Shown: positions 31,622-40,637, numbered from the stretch's first letter. The stretch is 50,842 bases of DNA from an uncultured Muribaculaceae bacterium (GCA_910578805.1 CAJTRS010000014.1:1-50842); one strand, 5' to 3'. The notes: generated by a model not told the origin, from the letters alone. Program-made: numbers and translations.

Positions 31622-33976
31622 ATGATAAAGAATCTCGTGATTGTGGAGTCGCCTGCGAAGGCTAAGACCATAGAGAAATTTCTTGGCAAGGACTACAAAG
31701 TCATGTCGAGCTACGGTCATATTCGCGACCTTAGGAAAAAGGATTTCAGCATTGACAAGGACAATTCTTTCGAGCCTGAATACGAAGTGCCGGCCGATAA
31801 GCAGCAGCTTGTCGATTCACTTAAGAAAGCCGCTTCCGATGCCGCCATGGTGTGGCTCGCTTCCGATGAGGACCGCGAGGGGGAGGCAATAGCATGGCAT
31901 CTGTACGAGGTGTTGGGTCTGAAGCCTGAAAACACCCGTCGTATCGTGTTTCATGAAATCACAAAAAATGCAATACTCCACGCCATTGAGAATCCGCGCA
32001 ATATAGATATTAATCTCGTAGATGCGCAACAGGCTCGCCGCGTGCTCGACCGCATAGTGGGTTTTGAGCTTTCGCCGGTGTTGTGGAAAAAGATAAAGCC
32101 CTCACTTTCGGCCGGACGTGTGCAATCGGTGGCCGTTAGGCTTATCGTGGAGCGTGAGAATGAGATAAAGGGTTTCGAATCCGAGCCTTATTTCCGTGTA
32201 ACAGCCACGTTTCTCAATGTTTCCGGTCAGCCGGTGAAAGCTGAATTTTCACGGCGACTGCCGGACGAGGCGTCAGCCCGACAGTTGCTCGAAGACTGTC
32301 TCTCGGCACGGTTTGAGGTCGCTGACATCAATGTGCGTCCGCTCAGGAAGTCACCGGCACCACCCTTTACCACCTCCACCCTTCAGCAGGAGGCTGCCCG
32401 CAAACTCGGATTCACCGTGTCGCAGACCATGATGGTGGCCCAGCGTCTTTATGAGGCCGGACATATAACCTATATGCGTACCGACTCGCTTAACCTCTCA
32501 TCGCTTGCCATAGGGAGCATATCGGAAGAAATCAAATCGGCCATTGGCGCCGGATACCTGAAGGTGCGCCACTATCACACCAAGTCAAAAGGTGCTCAGG
32601 AGGCTCACGAGGCTATCCGTCCCACATATATATCGGCCCACGATATTGACGGCACTGCGCAGGAACGCAGGCTTTATAACCTGATTTGGAAGCGCACCAT
32701 AGCTTCACAGATGGCTGATGCGGAGATCGAAAAGACGACCGCGGTGATCGGACTCGGTAACCGTCAGGAGCATTTCACCGCTACCGGCGAGGTTGTGAGG
32801 TTTGACGGATTCCTTAAAGTATATGCCGAAAGTACCGATGACGTTCCGGCTGAAGATGACGGTTCATTGGCTCTTCCGGCCATGGAGCGGGGAGAAGAGC
32901 TCGAGGTATCCGGTATTCAGGCGACTCAGCGTTACACTCAGCACCCTCCACGGTTTACCGAAGCCTCGTTGGTGAAAAAGATGGAGGAGCTCGGCATAGG
33001 GCGTCCGTCAACGTATGCGCCTACCATATCCACCATTCAGCAGCGTGAATATGTGATGAAAGGTGACCGTCCGGGAGAGAAGCATTCATTTGTCACTCTT
33101 TCGGTGAGCGGCGGCAAGATAACCAGACGTACGGAAACGGCTATGGTCGGTGCCGACAAGGGCAAGTTGATACCTACCGATATCGGTGTGGTGGTCAATG
33201 ATTTTCTGACCGATTACTTTCCCAATGTGCTTGATTTCAACTTTACAGCCGATTTGGAAAAACGTTTCGACCTGATAGCCGAAGGAGAGGCTGTATGGCA
33301 GAATGAAATATCGGATTTCTATGGCGTGTTCCACCCTGAGGTGGCAAAAGCCAACGATATGAGGCTTGACCACAAAGTGGGTGAGCGCGTGCTCGGAGTG
33401 CACCCCGAGTCAGGTAAACCGGTGTCGGTGAAAATAGGCCGTTTCGGACCGGTTGTACAGATCGGAGACAGCAGCGATGAGGAGAAGCCGCAGTTTGCGT
33501 CTTTGCAGAAAGGCCAGTCGGTGTTCGATATCACTTTGGAGCAGGCTCTAAAGTTGTTTGACATGCCGCGTATGCTCGGAGAGTTTGAGGACGCTGAAGT
33601 CTCGGTGGCTGTAGGCCGGTTTGGCCCGTATGTAAAACACTCCGGCAAATTCGTATCGATACCCAAGACATTGTCGCCCACATCGATATCGCTTGAAGAA
33701 GCTGTGGAGCTGATAAAGGCAAAGCGGGAGGCCGACAGTAAAAAAGTGGTCAAGACATTTGATGAAGATGCCGATATGCAGATACTCAATGGCCGTTACG
33801 GGGTTTATATATCATATAAGAAAAGTAATTACAAGATACCTAAAGATGTGGAGGACCCTTCGGCTCTGACTCTTGACGACTGTAGGAAGATTGTGGCCGA
33901 TCAGGACGAGAAGCCCCGCAAGACCGCAGCGCGACGCTCAGCCACCGCATCACGAAAGAAAAATAACAACAGATAA
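31622..33976 (+). CDS. topA: DNA topoisomerase I (type IA)
   Basis: Protein of 784 residues that relaxes negative supercoils by single-strand passage. The Toprim domain starts at VIVESPAKAKTIEKFLG and has the metal-binding SDEDREGEAIAWH near residue 82. The active-site Tyr is in ITYMRTDS (about residue 284). FTEASLVKKMEELGIGRPST near residue 446 is the conserved domain-III block. The C-terminal part (about residues 580-760) has repeated RFGP motifs (IGRFGPVVQIG, VGRFGPYVKHS, NGRYGVYISY), the non-zinc topoisomerase C-terminal repeat, followed by a basic tail. The RluA-type gene follows with no gap. Confidence 0.97.
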   Translation: MIKNLVIVESPAKAKTIEKFLGKDYKVMSSYGHIRDLRKKDFSIDKDNSFEPEYEVPADKQQLVDSLKKAASDAAMVWLASDEDREGEAIAWHLYEVLGLKPENTRRIVFHEITKNAILHAIENPRNIDINLVDAQQARRVLDRIVGFELSPVLWKKIKPSLSAGRVQSVAVRLIVERENEIKGFESEPYFRVTATFLNVSGQPVKAEFSRRLPDEASARQLLEDCLSARFEVADINVRPLRKSPAPPFTTSTLQQEAARKLGFTVSQTMMVAQRLYEAGHITYMRTDSLNLSSLAIGSISEEIKSAIGAGYLKVRHYHTKSKGAQEAHEAIRPTYISAHDIDGTAQERRLYNLIWKRTIASQMADAEIEKTTAVIGLGNRQEHFTATGEVVRFDGFLKVYAESTDDVPAEDDGSLALPAMERGEELEVSGIQATQRYTQHPPRFTEASLVKKMEELGIGRPSTYAPTISTIQQREYVMKGDRPGEKHSFVTLSVSGGKITRRTETAMVGADKGKLIPTDIGVVVNDFLTDYFPNVLDFNFTADLEKRFDLIAEGEAVWQNEISDFYGVFHPEVAKANDMRLDHKVGERVLGVHPESGKPVSVKIGRFGPVVQIGDSSDEEKPQFASLQKGQSVFDITLEQALKLFDMPRMLGEFEDAEVSVAVGRFGPYVKHSGKFVSIPKTLSPTSISLEEAVELIKAKREADSKKVVKTFDEDADMQILNGRYGVYISYKKSNYKIPKDVEDPSALTLDDCRKIVADQDEKPRKTAARRSATASRKKNNNR

Positions 33977-34900
33977 ATGCCACGTAACACCAATCAATCC
34001 TCAGGCCGCCGTGCCACGTTCAAGCCTGACCGCATAGTTTCCCTTTCCGTAAAGGAGGAAACCCAACTTCTTGAATTTTTGATTTCGGCACTTCCAGATG
34101 TCAAGCGTACTGTGCTTAAGCAGATGCTTGCCCATAATCAGGTGGCAGTCAATGGGGTTCCTGTAAAGCAATATAATCAGCAGCTCACCGCGGCCGATGA
34201 GGTTAAAGTGAACTTCACACGTGAATTCAAGTTGTTTTACAACCGCAGGCTGAAGATAGTGTATGAGGACGATGACATAATTGTGGTCAATAAGGGTTAC
34301 GGCCTGCTGTCAATGGGCAATGACAAGGTGAAAGACGGCACAGCCTATTCAATATTGCGTGAATATGTCAAATGGGGCAATCCGGCCAATAAGATATTCA
34401 TAGTGCACCGTCTGGACCGCGACACCTCCGGGCTTATGATGTTTGCAAAGACGGAGGATGCCAAGATCGCCATGCAGCACAACTGGAACAATATGGTGCT
34501 TAACCGCAAGTATCTTGCCGTGGTAGAAGGCGTACCCGAAGAATCTGAGGGAACGATACGCAGCTATCTGGCCGAAAACGCACAGCATGAGGTCTATTCC
34601 ACCGACAAACCCGAGGACGGGCAGCTTGCAGTGACACGCTATACAACTCTTAAACGTGGCTCCGGCTACACCTTGCTTGAGGTGGAACTTGACACCGGAC
34701 GCAAGAACCAGATACGTGTCCACCTGAAAGAACTCGGCTATCCCATATCGGGTGACCGCAAATACGGTGCTTCAGCAAGTCCAATACACCGGTTGGCTCT
34801 GCATGCCCAGACCTTGCGCTTTGTTCACCCGATTACCCGTAAGGAGATGAACTTCACCACTCCCATACCGGCCTCGTTCCTTTCGCTTGTGAGGCACTGA
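33977..34900 (+). CDS. RluA-family rRNA/tRNA pseudouridine synthase
   Basis: Protein of 307 residues. The S4 RNA-binding domain (about residues 45-80, containing KQMLAHNQVAVNGVPVKQYN) precedes the catalytic domain, with the conserved Asp in FIVHRLDRDTSGLMMFAKT (about residue 150). GRKNQIRVHLKELGYPISGD near residue 235 is the second RluA motif. It converts a specific uridine in structured RNA to pseudouridine; the target (RluC- or RluD-like) cannot be decided. Its ATG follows the topA stop directly. Confidence 0.92.
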   Translation: MPRNTNQSSGRRATFKPDRIVSLSVKEETQLLEFLISALPDVKRTVLKQMLAHNQVAVNGVPVKQYNQQLTAADEVKVNFTREFKLFYNRRLKIVYEDDDIIVVNKGYGLLSMGNDKVKDGTAYSILREYVKWGNPANKIFIVHRLDRDTSGLMMFAKTEDAKIAMQHNWNNMVLNRKYLAVVEGVPEESEGTIRSYLAENAQHEVYSTDKPEDGQLAVTRYTTLKRGSGYTLLEVELDTGRKNQIRVHLKELGYPISGDRKYGASASPIHRLALHAQTLRFVHPITRKEMNFTTPIPASFLSLVRH

Positions 34901-34943
34901 GAAATCATAGTTACGGCATTCTTATATTCTGAATTAAAATTCG

Positions 34944-34951
34944 TATCTTTG
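34944..34951 (+). promoter_or_regulatory. -7 promoter element of pyrB-pyrI
   Basis: TATCTTTG matches TAnnTTTG exactly. It covers the upstream in-frame TTG at 34949, which rules that codon out as the pyrB start. No clear TTTG in the -33 position. Confidence 0.6.
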
Positions 34952-34988
34952 CGCAAAAGGATATTCACCCGAAAATTTTTTTGCGCAA
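34949..34988. repeat. Inverted repeat spanning the pyrB transcription and translation starts
   Basis: TTGCGCAAAA (34949-34958) and TTTTGCGCAA (34979-34988) form a perfect 10-bp inverted repeat. Each arm holds the 8-bp palindrome TTGCGCAA; the two copies are 32 nt apart, about three helical turns. The left arm overlaps the -7 element and the right arm ends in the first base of the pyrB ATG. Confidence 0.7.
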
Positions 34989-35920
34989 TGAATAGCAACA
35001 GCCTCGTTTCGATTGATGACATCTCACGTGATGACATTCTCGATTTGTTAGAACGTGCGCGGTTTTTTGAAGAGCACCCCGACCACAAAATCCTTGATGG
35101 AAAGGTCGTGGCGACTCTTTTTTTTGAACCCTCCACGCGTACACGCCTTAGTTTTGAAACAGCCGTAAACAGGTTGGGGGGTAGGGTGATCGGCTTTTCC
35201 GATGCCTCCACCACGAGTTCCTCCAAGGGAGAGACACTGAAAGATACCATAAAAATGGTGTCGAACTATGTGGACCTGATAATAATGCGTCATTATCTCG
35301 AAGGTGCCGCGCGCTATGCCACCGAGGTTACCGATACTCCGGTGATCAATGCCGGTGACGGTGCTAATCAGCACCCGTCGCAGACCATGCTTGATCTCTA
35401 CTCCATATTCAAGACTCAGGGAAAACTCGACAATCTGACCATAACCATGGTGGGCGACCTTAAATATGGCCGTACCGTCCATTCTCTGCTCATGGCCATG
35501 CGGTATTTCAATCCCACATTCCATTTTGTGGCCTGTGAGGAGTTGAGAATGCCCAAGGAGTACAAGGAGTTCTGTGACAAAAACGGCATACGCTATCATG
35601 AGCACACCGAATTTACTCCGGAAGTGATAAATAATTCCGATATTCTGTATATGACACGTGTGCAGCGAGAACGATTTACCGATATAATGGAATATGAACG
35701 GGTGAAAAATCTCTATACGTTGCGGGCCGATATGCTTGCTGGGTCGCGACCCAATCTGCGTGTGCTTCACCCGCTTCCCCGGGTCAACGAGATTGCATAC
35801 GATGTCGATGATAGTCCTAAAGCCTATTATTTCGAGCAGGCACGCAACGGACTCTATGCCCGTCAGGCAATAATATGCAGAGCTTTGGGAATAGATATTT
35901 TTAAGGAGGCAAACCTATGA
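34988..35920 (+). CDS. pyrB: Aspartate carbamoyltransferase catalytic subunit
   Basis: Protein of 310 residues that condenses carbamoyl phosphate with L-aspartate, the committed step of pyrimidine synthesis. The carbamoyl-phosphate loop is FFEPSTRTRLSFETA (about residue 45), with SSSKGETLKDT near residue 76 and the aspartate-side block LHPLPRVNEI near residue 257. I choose the ATG at 34988: the in-frame TTG at 34949 lies within the promoter -7 box. The stop overlaps pyrI by 4 nt, as expected for subunits made together. Confidence 0.97.
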   Translation: MNSNSLVSIDDISRDDILDLLERARFFEEHPDHKILDGKVVATLFFEPSTRTRLSFETAVNRLGGRVIGFSDASTTSSSKGETLKDTIKMVSNYVDLIIMRHYLEGAARYATEVTDTPVINAGDGANQHPSQTMLDLYSIFKTQGKLDNLTITMVGDLKYGRTVHSLLMAMRYFNPTFHFVACEELRMPKEYKEFCDKNGIRYHEHTEFTPEVINNSDILYMTRVQRERFTDIMEYERVKNLYTLRADMLAGSRPNLRVLHPLPRVNEIAYDVDDSPKAYYFEQARNGLYARQAIICRALGIDIFKEANL

Positions 35921-36378
35921 AAGCAGCTAAGAAAGAACTTGCCGTGGCCGCACTGTGCTGCGGAACAGTGATAGACCATGTGCCTAACGATGTGTTGTTT
36001 AAAGCCGTTAAGATACTCGGTATCGAGCGACTTAAGACACATGTGACCATAGGCAATAACCTTTCATCGAAGCGTCTCGGATCGAAGGGTATAATAAAGG
36101 TGGCCGATGTGGAATTTCCTGAAGATGTCATCAACCGCATAGCCCTTATAGCCCCTCATGCCAAAATCAACATTATACGCGATTTCGAGGTGGTGGAGAA
36201 GCGCCCGGTGACTCTTCCCGATGAAATAGTGGGAATTGTGAAATGTGACAATCCAAAATGTATTACCAATAACGAACCTATGCGCACACGGTTCTCGGTG
36301 ATTGACCGTGAAAATGTGGCCATACGATGCCATTACTGCGGTAGGACGGTAACGAGTGATAACGCCATAATAGACTGA
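35917..36378 (+). CDS. pyrI: Aspartate carbamoyltransferase regulatory subunit
   Basis: Protein of 153 residues. The N-terminal nucleotide-binding domain has VAALCCGTVIDHVP and the central LSSKRLGSKGIIKV. The C-terminal Zn domain has the four cysteines in CDNPKC (about residue 109) and CHYCGR (about residue 138), which hold the contact to PyrB. It gives the enzyme allosteric control by CTP/ATP. Translationally coupled to pyrB by ATGA. Confidence 0.97.
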   Translation: MKAAKKELAVAALCCGTVIDHVPNDVLFKAVKILGIERLKTHVTIGNNLSSKRLGSKGIIKVADVEFPEDVINRIALIAPHAKINIIRDFEVVEKRPVTLPDEIVGIVKCDNPKCITNNEPMRTRFSVIDRENVAIRCHYCGRTVTSDNAIID

Positions 36379-36389
36379 CTATAGCATAT

Positions 36390-36953
36390 ATGAAACAAAC
36401 CTGGAAACCGGGAACCATGATATATCCGCTTCCGGCGGTGCTTGTGAGCTGCGGCAATATGGAGTGCAGCAATCTTATCACGGTGGCCTGGACGGGTACC
36501 ATTTGCACCGATCCGGCCATGTGTTATATTTCCGTGCGTCCGGAACGCCACTCCTATTCCATGATAAAGGACAGTATGGAGTTTACCATTAATCTTACCA
36601 CACGGGATATGGCCGAGGCTACCGACTGGTGTGGCGTAAGGTCAGGACGGGATTATGACAAATGGAGTCATACCGGTCTGACCCCCGAGCAGGGAGTGAT
36701 GGTGGCGTGTCCGCATGTGTCCCAGTCTCCGTTGAGTATAGAGTGTCGTGTAAAGGAGATCATGCATCTCGGAAGCCATGACATGTTCATTGCCGAAGTG
36801 CTCGATGTCCTGGCCGACGAATCGCTCATCGATCCCGAAACGGGAGCATTCCGTCTCGACAATGCCGGACTTATCGGCTATTCCCACGGCCAATACTTTG
36901 AGCAAGGCAAGCCTATAGGGAAGTTTGGCTGGACGGTAAAGAAAAAGAAATAA
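36390..36953 (+). CDS. Flavin reductase-like (flavoredoxin) FMN-binding protein
   Basis: Protein of 187 residues of the flavin reductase-like split-barrel family. Family features are the N-terminal PLPAVLVSCG, the strand NLITVAWTGTICTDPAMCYI, VRPERHSYSMIKDSMEFTIN near residue 50 and DWCGVRSGRDYDKW near residue 74, the last a flavoredoxin-type signature. It should bind FMN and move electrons or reduce flavin. It sits 11 nt after pyrI and 29 nt before glyA with no promoter in between, so it is probably in one transcript with both. Physiological partner unknown. Confidence 0.85.
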   Translation: MKQTWKPGTMIYPLPAVLVSCGNMECSNLITVAWTGTICTDPAMCYISVRPERHSYSMIKDSMEFTINLTTRDMAEATDWCGVRSGRDYDKWSHTGLTPEQGVMVACPHVSQSPLSIECRVKEIMHLGSHDMFIAEVLDVLADESLIDPETGAFRLDNAGLIGYSHGQYFEQGKPIGKFGWTVKKKK

Positions 36954-36982
36954 CCATCATTATCATAATTAACAACAAATTT

Positions 36983-38263
36983 ATGCAATCCGACAAATTG
37001 ATTTTTGATCTTATTGATTCCGAGTATCAGCGACAGAAAAAAGGCATCGAACTCATTGCCTCCGAAAACTTTGTGAGTGATCAGGTGATGCAGGCTATGG
37101 GCTCGTGTCTGACAAATAAATATGCCGAAGGCTATCCTGGACACCGTTACTATGGAGGTTGTCAGGTGGTGGATCAGGTTGAGCAGCTGGCCATAGACCG
37201 TATCAAGCAGATATACGGTGCCGCCTATGCCAATGTACAGCCCCACTCCGGCGCGCAGGCCAATATGGCCGTGTTCATGGCATGTCTCAAGCCGGGTGAC
37301 AAATTCATGGGTCTCAATCTGTCGCACGGCGGTCATCTGTCGCACGGCAGCCCTGTCAACTTCTCAGGGCTTGTGTTTCACGCTCTCGAGTATAACGTCG
37401 ATGAGCACACCGGACTTATTGACTATGAGGCAATGGAAGAGACGGCACGCCGCGAGCGTCCACGCCTCATAGTGGGTGGCGCGAGCGCTTATTCGCGTGA
37501 ATGGGATTATGCCCGCATGCGCCGCCTCGCCGATGAGATAGGCGCCATATTCATGGTGGATATGGCACACCCTGCCGGCCTTATAGCTGCCGGCCTGCTC
37601 GACAATCCCGTGAAATATGCCCACATCGTGACTTCTACAACCCACAAGACTCTCCGCGGTCCGCGTGGCGGCATAATTCTGATGGGTGAGGACTTTGTAA
37701 ATCCGTTTGGCAAGACCAACAACAAGGGCGAGCTGCGCATGATGTCGGCTCTGCTTGATTCGGCTGTGTTCCCCGGAGTGCAGGGCGGTCCGCTCGAACA
37801 TGTGATAGCCGGCAAGGCTGTGGCATTTCAAGAGGCTCTCCAGCCCCAGTATCGCGAGTATCAGCTTCAGGTCAAGACAAATGCCGCCGCTATGGCTCGT
37901 GCCCTTATGGACAAAGGCTACAAGATAGTATCCAACGGCACTGACAATCACTGCATACTTGTGGACCTCCGCACTAAGTTCCCCGAATTGACCGGAAAGG
38001 TGGCCGAACGTGTGCTTGTGGAAGCCGATATCACCGCCAATAAGAATATGGTGCCGTTTGATTCTCGCTCTCCGTTCCAGACTTCAGGTATCCGTCTCGG
38101 CACACCGGCCATTACTACCCGTGGTGCCAAGGAGGAGTTTATGGGAGAGATTGTGGAAATGATCGATACCGTTCTGTCCAATCCTGAAAGCGCGCAGGTC
38201 ATAGCCGCCGTGCGTCAGAAAGTCAATGATACGATGAAGGACTATCCCATGTTTGCGTGGTAA
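36983..38263 (+). CDS. glyA: Serine hydroxymethyltransferase
   Basis: PLP enzyme of 426 residues interconverting serine plus tetrahydrofolate with glycine plus 5,10-methylene-THF, the main one-carbon source for purines and thymidylate. Motifs are IELIASENFVSDQVMQAMGS at the N-terminus, KYAEGYPGHRYYGGC near residue 46, NVQPHSGAQANMAVF near residue 82 and the PLP Lys in TTTHKTLRGPRGG (about residue 222). A strong hairpin terminator follows 23 nt after the stop. Confidence 0.97.
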   Translation: MQSDKLIFDLIDSEYQRQKKGIELIASENFVSDQVMQAMGSCLTNKYAEGYPGHRYYGGCQVVDQVEQLAIDRIKQIYGAAYANVQPHSGAQANMAVFMACLKPGDKFMGLNLSHGGHLSHGSPVNFSGLVFHALEYNVDEHTGLIDYEAMEETARRERPRLIVGGASAYSREWDYARMRRLADEIGAIFMVDMAHPAGLIAAGLLDNPVKYAHIVTSTTHKTLRGPRGGIILMGEDFVNPFGKTNNKGELRMMSALLDSAVFPGVQGGPLEHVIAGKAVAFQEALQPQYREYQLQVKTNAAAMARALMDKGYKIVSNGTDNHCILVDLRTKFPELTGKVAERVLVEADITANKNMVPFDSRSPFQTSGIRLGTPAITTRGAKEEFMGEIVEMIDTVLSNPESAQVIAAVRQKVNDTMKDYPMFAW

Positions 38264-38286
38264 CCCCCCTCTGAACCAAGGCATAA

Positions 38287-38316
38287 GCAGGGGCGCGGAA
38301 TTATCCGCGCCCCTGC
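38287..38316 (+). terminator. Intrinsic terminator-like hairpin after glyA
   Basis: A perfect 13-bp stem (GCAGGGGCGCGGA / TCCGCGCCCCTGC) with an ATTA loop, followed by a mildly T-rich stretch. It may also work for the tRNA transcript arriving from the other strand. Confidence 0.8.
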
Positions 38317-38385
38317 CTGTGTTATATGTGTTTGTAAAATAAGTGGGTGCAACTTTGTGAGTTACACCCATTTGTTGGAAAAATG

Positions 38386-38458
38386 TCGGGGTGAGAAGAC
38401 TCGAACTTCCGACCTCCACGTCCCGAACGTGGCGCGCTGCCAACTGTGCTACACCCCG
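38386..38458 (-). tRNA. tRNA-Pro (anticodon CGG)
   Basis: The minus strand folds as a cloverleaf. The acceptor arms are CGGGGTG/CACCCCG and the D-loop contains AGTTGGCA. The anticodon stem CCACG/CGTGG encloses the loop TTCGGGA, giving anticodon CGG, and the T-arm contains GTTCGAGTC. The discriminator is A and the 3' CCA is not encoded. Acceptor sequence and anticodon both fit proline. A -7 element lies about 26 nt upstream. Confidence 0.95.
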
Positions 38459-38483
38459 AGTCAGCATCTTTCGAATAGCGGGG

Positions 38484-38491
38484 CAAAGGTA
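38484..38491 (-). promoter_or_regulatory. -7 promoter element of tRNA-Pro
   Basis: The complement of CAAAGGTA reads TACCTTTG on the minus strand, 26 nt upstream of the tRNA 5' end. This fits TAnnTTTG. Confidence 0.55.
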
Positions 38492-38495
38492 GTGA

Positions 38496-38678
38496 TTATT
38501 TTTTAATTATGCCACTCGATTCATTAATTTTTGCTGAAAAAATGTGGCGGGGACATGCGCGGTGGAGTAAATATCGGTTGAGTACGGCTCCTAAGAGAGT
38601 GAATATTACCACAGATGTCACTATGGTTATCCAGTATATAACTATGTGGGTGCTGAGGTGTGATATCATGGGTGCCAT
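38496..38678 (-). CDS. Possible small single-pass membrane protein
   Basis: A 60-residue reading frame whose middle, HIVIYWITIVTSVVIFTLLG (about residues 11-30), would make a good transmembrane helix, followed by a basic segment (NRYLLHRACPRH). No homology recognised and no -7 element seen directly upstream. It could be chance in an otherwise empty gap, and its 3' end runs into the tRNA promoter. Confidence 0.3.
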   Translation of the reverse strand: MAPMISHLSTHIVIYWITIVTSVVIFTLLGAVLNRYLLHRACPRHIFSAKINESSGIIKK

Positions 38679-38824
38679 GGCTGTAATGTGTTAGTTTGTA
38701 CAATACTAACGTCTCGGTATCGATTAGAGTTCGTTGGATATGCGAATGCGGTATCGGGAATGGCAGGAGGGGTGTGGCACGTCTTGACCCGAAATTTCTT
38801 GCAGATAAAATAGCCTGTAAGAAA

Positions 38825-38865
38825 CAAACGGGATATTACCGTCATAAAAGGTAATATCCCGTTTG
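38825..38865 (-). terminator. Terminator hairpin after the POT transporter gene
   Basis: A perfect 16-bp stem (CAAACGGGATATTACC / GGTAATATCCCGTTTG) with a 9-nt loop, 23 nt downstream of the stop at 38888. The minus strand continues into TTTCTTAC, a short T-rich tail. Confidence 0.75.
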
Positions 38866-38887
38866 CGTAAGTCTGTTGCCGTATAGA

Positions 38888-40621
38888 TCAGATGGCGTCG
38901 TCCTCGATGGTTTCGAGGGCATCGGCCGCGGGTGCGGTTTCGGCCACGGGTTCATCGGAGGTTGCAGCTTCAAGGCGTTTCATCATGAAGAATATGAAGC
39001 CGGCTGAAATCATACATACTACAATGAGTATGCCCCACAGCAGAGATACGTCGATGCTGTTCCAAAGCAGTGTGGGGATAAATACCAGATAGTTACCTAT
39101 GGCGGTGGCTCCGAACCAACAGCCCATCATGGCGCCTTTGTACTTGGGAGGAGCTACTTTCGATACGAACGATATGCCCATGGGCGACAGGAGCAGTTCT
39201 GCGAATGTGAGCACCAAATAGGTTCCGATAAGCAGGTTGGGTGTCACGAGAGTCTCGGCCTGTCCCTCTTTGGGCGCTATGCCGAGGCCTATCGATCCGA
39301 TACACATGATGAGGAATGCCACTGCCGCCACTATCATTCCGTAGCCTATCTTACGGGGTGCGGAAGGTTCTTTTTTGCGCTTTGCAAGCCATGCGAATAT
39401 GGCTACCGAGAACGGTGTGAGGGCTACGACATAGAAGGGATTGAATTGCTGGAATATCTGCGGCTGAATGCCTTTGACAGGATTGTCGGTGATTGAGTAG
39501 ATGTACCATATGCCTGCACATGAGGCTGCGATTAAAAGCGCAGATATCAGTCGTGATGTGTTGCTCTTGCTCTGGAATAGGTTGAACAGCGAGTAAACAG
39601 CCACCACAACTATGGCCAAAGCCCATACATTGAACATGATGCGTGTCCAGCCTCCGCCTTCGGTTGTTGTGAATACTTCAGCGAATTTGGTAAGGGTTGC
39701 ACCGTTCTGATGGAATACCATCCAGAAAAATATCACTACGGCAAATACAAGCAGCAGGGCTGTGATTCGGCTCTTGGTCTGTGCGGGTGTGAGTTCTTTT
39801 ACGGGAGCGGAGGTGCCGGAGCTGGCCGCTGCCGCCTTATTGTCGGAAACACCGTTGTAGGTGCGTACACCTGCTTTGTAGATTATAAATGAAATTATCA
39901 TTGACACGCAGGCCACGGCAAATGCATAGGAATAGCCTACTGAAATGGTGTCCATGTAATTGGCTGCGAATGACTGTATGTTGTCAAAGGTCATGTTGTT
40001 GTCAGCGGCCAATGCCGATAGCTTGCCGGTGATTTCTGCATTTCCCTCTCCGGCAAGTACCTTGTTGCACAGGCTCGGTATGGCCGGGTCATATACGAGT
40101 CCTTTGGCATTTAGAGCCACATTGCAGAGTTTCTCTGTCACCGAGGGGGCAAACATGGCTCCTATGTTTATGGCCATGTAGAATAGCGAGAACGCCACAT
40201 CGCGCTTGTCGGCGTAACGTGGATCGTTGTACAGGTCACCGACCATAACCTGAAGGTTGCCCTTGAACAGGCCTGTGCCGCATGATATGAGCAGCAATCC
40301 GCCAAGCATTATTATCAGGGAGGTGATGGCGCCGCGTTCGGTGGGTATGGCCATTACCATATAACCGAGAAACATCACCACGATGCCGAGAGTCACGGTT
40401 TTCTGGAAGTTCCAGCGGTCGGCTATCCAACCGCCTACCATTGGCATGAAGTAAACGAATGCCAGAAATGTGGAGTAGATGAAGCCCGCGGTAGCGGTGC
40501 TGAAAGCGAATTTTGCCTGAAGAAACAGGAGCAGTATGGCGAGCATGGTGTAGTAACCGAAGCGTTCGCCGGTGTTGGCTAAAGCCAGCACGTAGAGTCC
40601 TTTGGGTTGGTTTTTGAACAT
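38888..40621 (-). CDS. POT/PTR-family proton-dependent oligopeptide transporter
   Basis: Inner membrane MFS protein of 577 residues with about 12-14 helices that imports di- and tripeptides with protons. The family ExxERFxYY-type motif is at the N-terminus (NTGERFGYYTMLAILLLFLQ), GGWIADRW near residue 63 follows helix 2, and GTGLFKGNLQVMVGDLY near residue 115 is the second PTR signature. An extra hydrophilic stretch lies at about residues 165-215, and the C-terminus ends in an acidic Ala-rich tail. It lies 16 nt after sufE, so it is probably the last gene of the QC-sufE-POT transcript. Confidence 0.92.
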   Translation of the reverse strand: MFKNQPKGLYVLALANTGERFGYYTMLAILLLFLQAKFAFSTATAGFIYSTFLAFVYFMPMVGGWIADRWNFQKTVTLGIVVMFLGYMVMAIPTERGAITSLIIMLGGLLLISCGTGLFKGNLQVMVGDLYNDPRYADKRDVAFSLFYMAINIGAMFAPSVTEKLCNVALNAKGLVYDPAIPSLCNKVLAGEGNAEITGKLSALAADNNMTFDNIQSFAANYMDTISVGYSYAFAVACVSMIISFIIYKAGVRTYNGVSDNKAAAASSGTSAPVKELTPAQTKSRITALLLVFAVVIFFWMVFHQNGATLTKFAEVFTTTEGGGWTRIMFNVWALAIVVVAVYSLFNLFQSKSNTSRLISALLIAASCAGIWYIYSITDNPVKGIQPQIFQQFNPFYVVALTPFSVAIFAWLAKRKKEPSAPRKIGYGMIVAAVAFLIMCIGSIGLGIAPKEGQAETLVTPNLLIGTYLVLTFAELLLSPMGISFVSKVAPPKYKGAMMGCWFGATAIGNYLVFIPTLLWNSIDVSLLWGILIVVCMISAGFIFFMMKRLEAATSDEPVAETAPAADALETIEDDAI

Positions 40622-40637
40622 AAGGTTTTAGGTGTAT

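Larger units (their letters stand above)
38459..38887. other. Intergenic region between tRNA-Pro and the POT transporter gene
   Basis: This stretch of about 430 nt holds the tRNA promoter (38484-38491), one weak small membrane-protein reading frame (38496-38678, minus), a small inverted repeat GTTAGT/ACTAAC (38690-38710) and the POT terminator hairpin (38825-38865). Nothing else recognisable was seen. Confidence 0.6.

Noticed and set aside
34949..34987. Longer pyrB start at TTG 34949
   Set aside because: That codon is inside the predicted -7 promoter element TATCTTTG. The ATG at 34988 gives a normal PyrB length.
35048..35770. Open frame of 240 codons on the minus strand
   Set aside because: Antisense to pyrB. 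Composition is typical of a shadow frame.
38084..38467. Open frame of 127 codons on the minus strand over the tRNA
   Set aside because: It runs through tRNA-Pro, the glyA terminator and the antisense of glyA. The N-terminal text comes from the tRNA itself.
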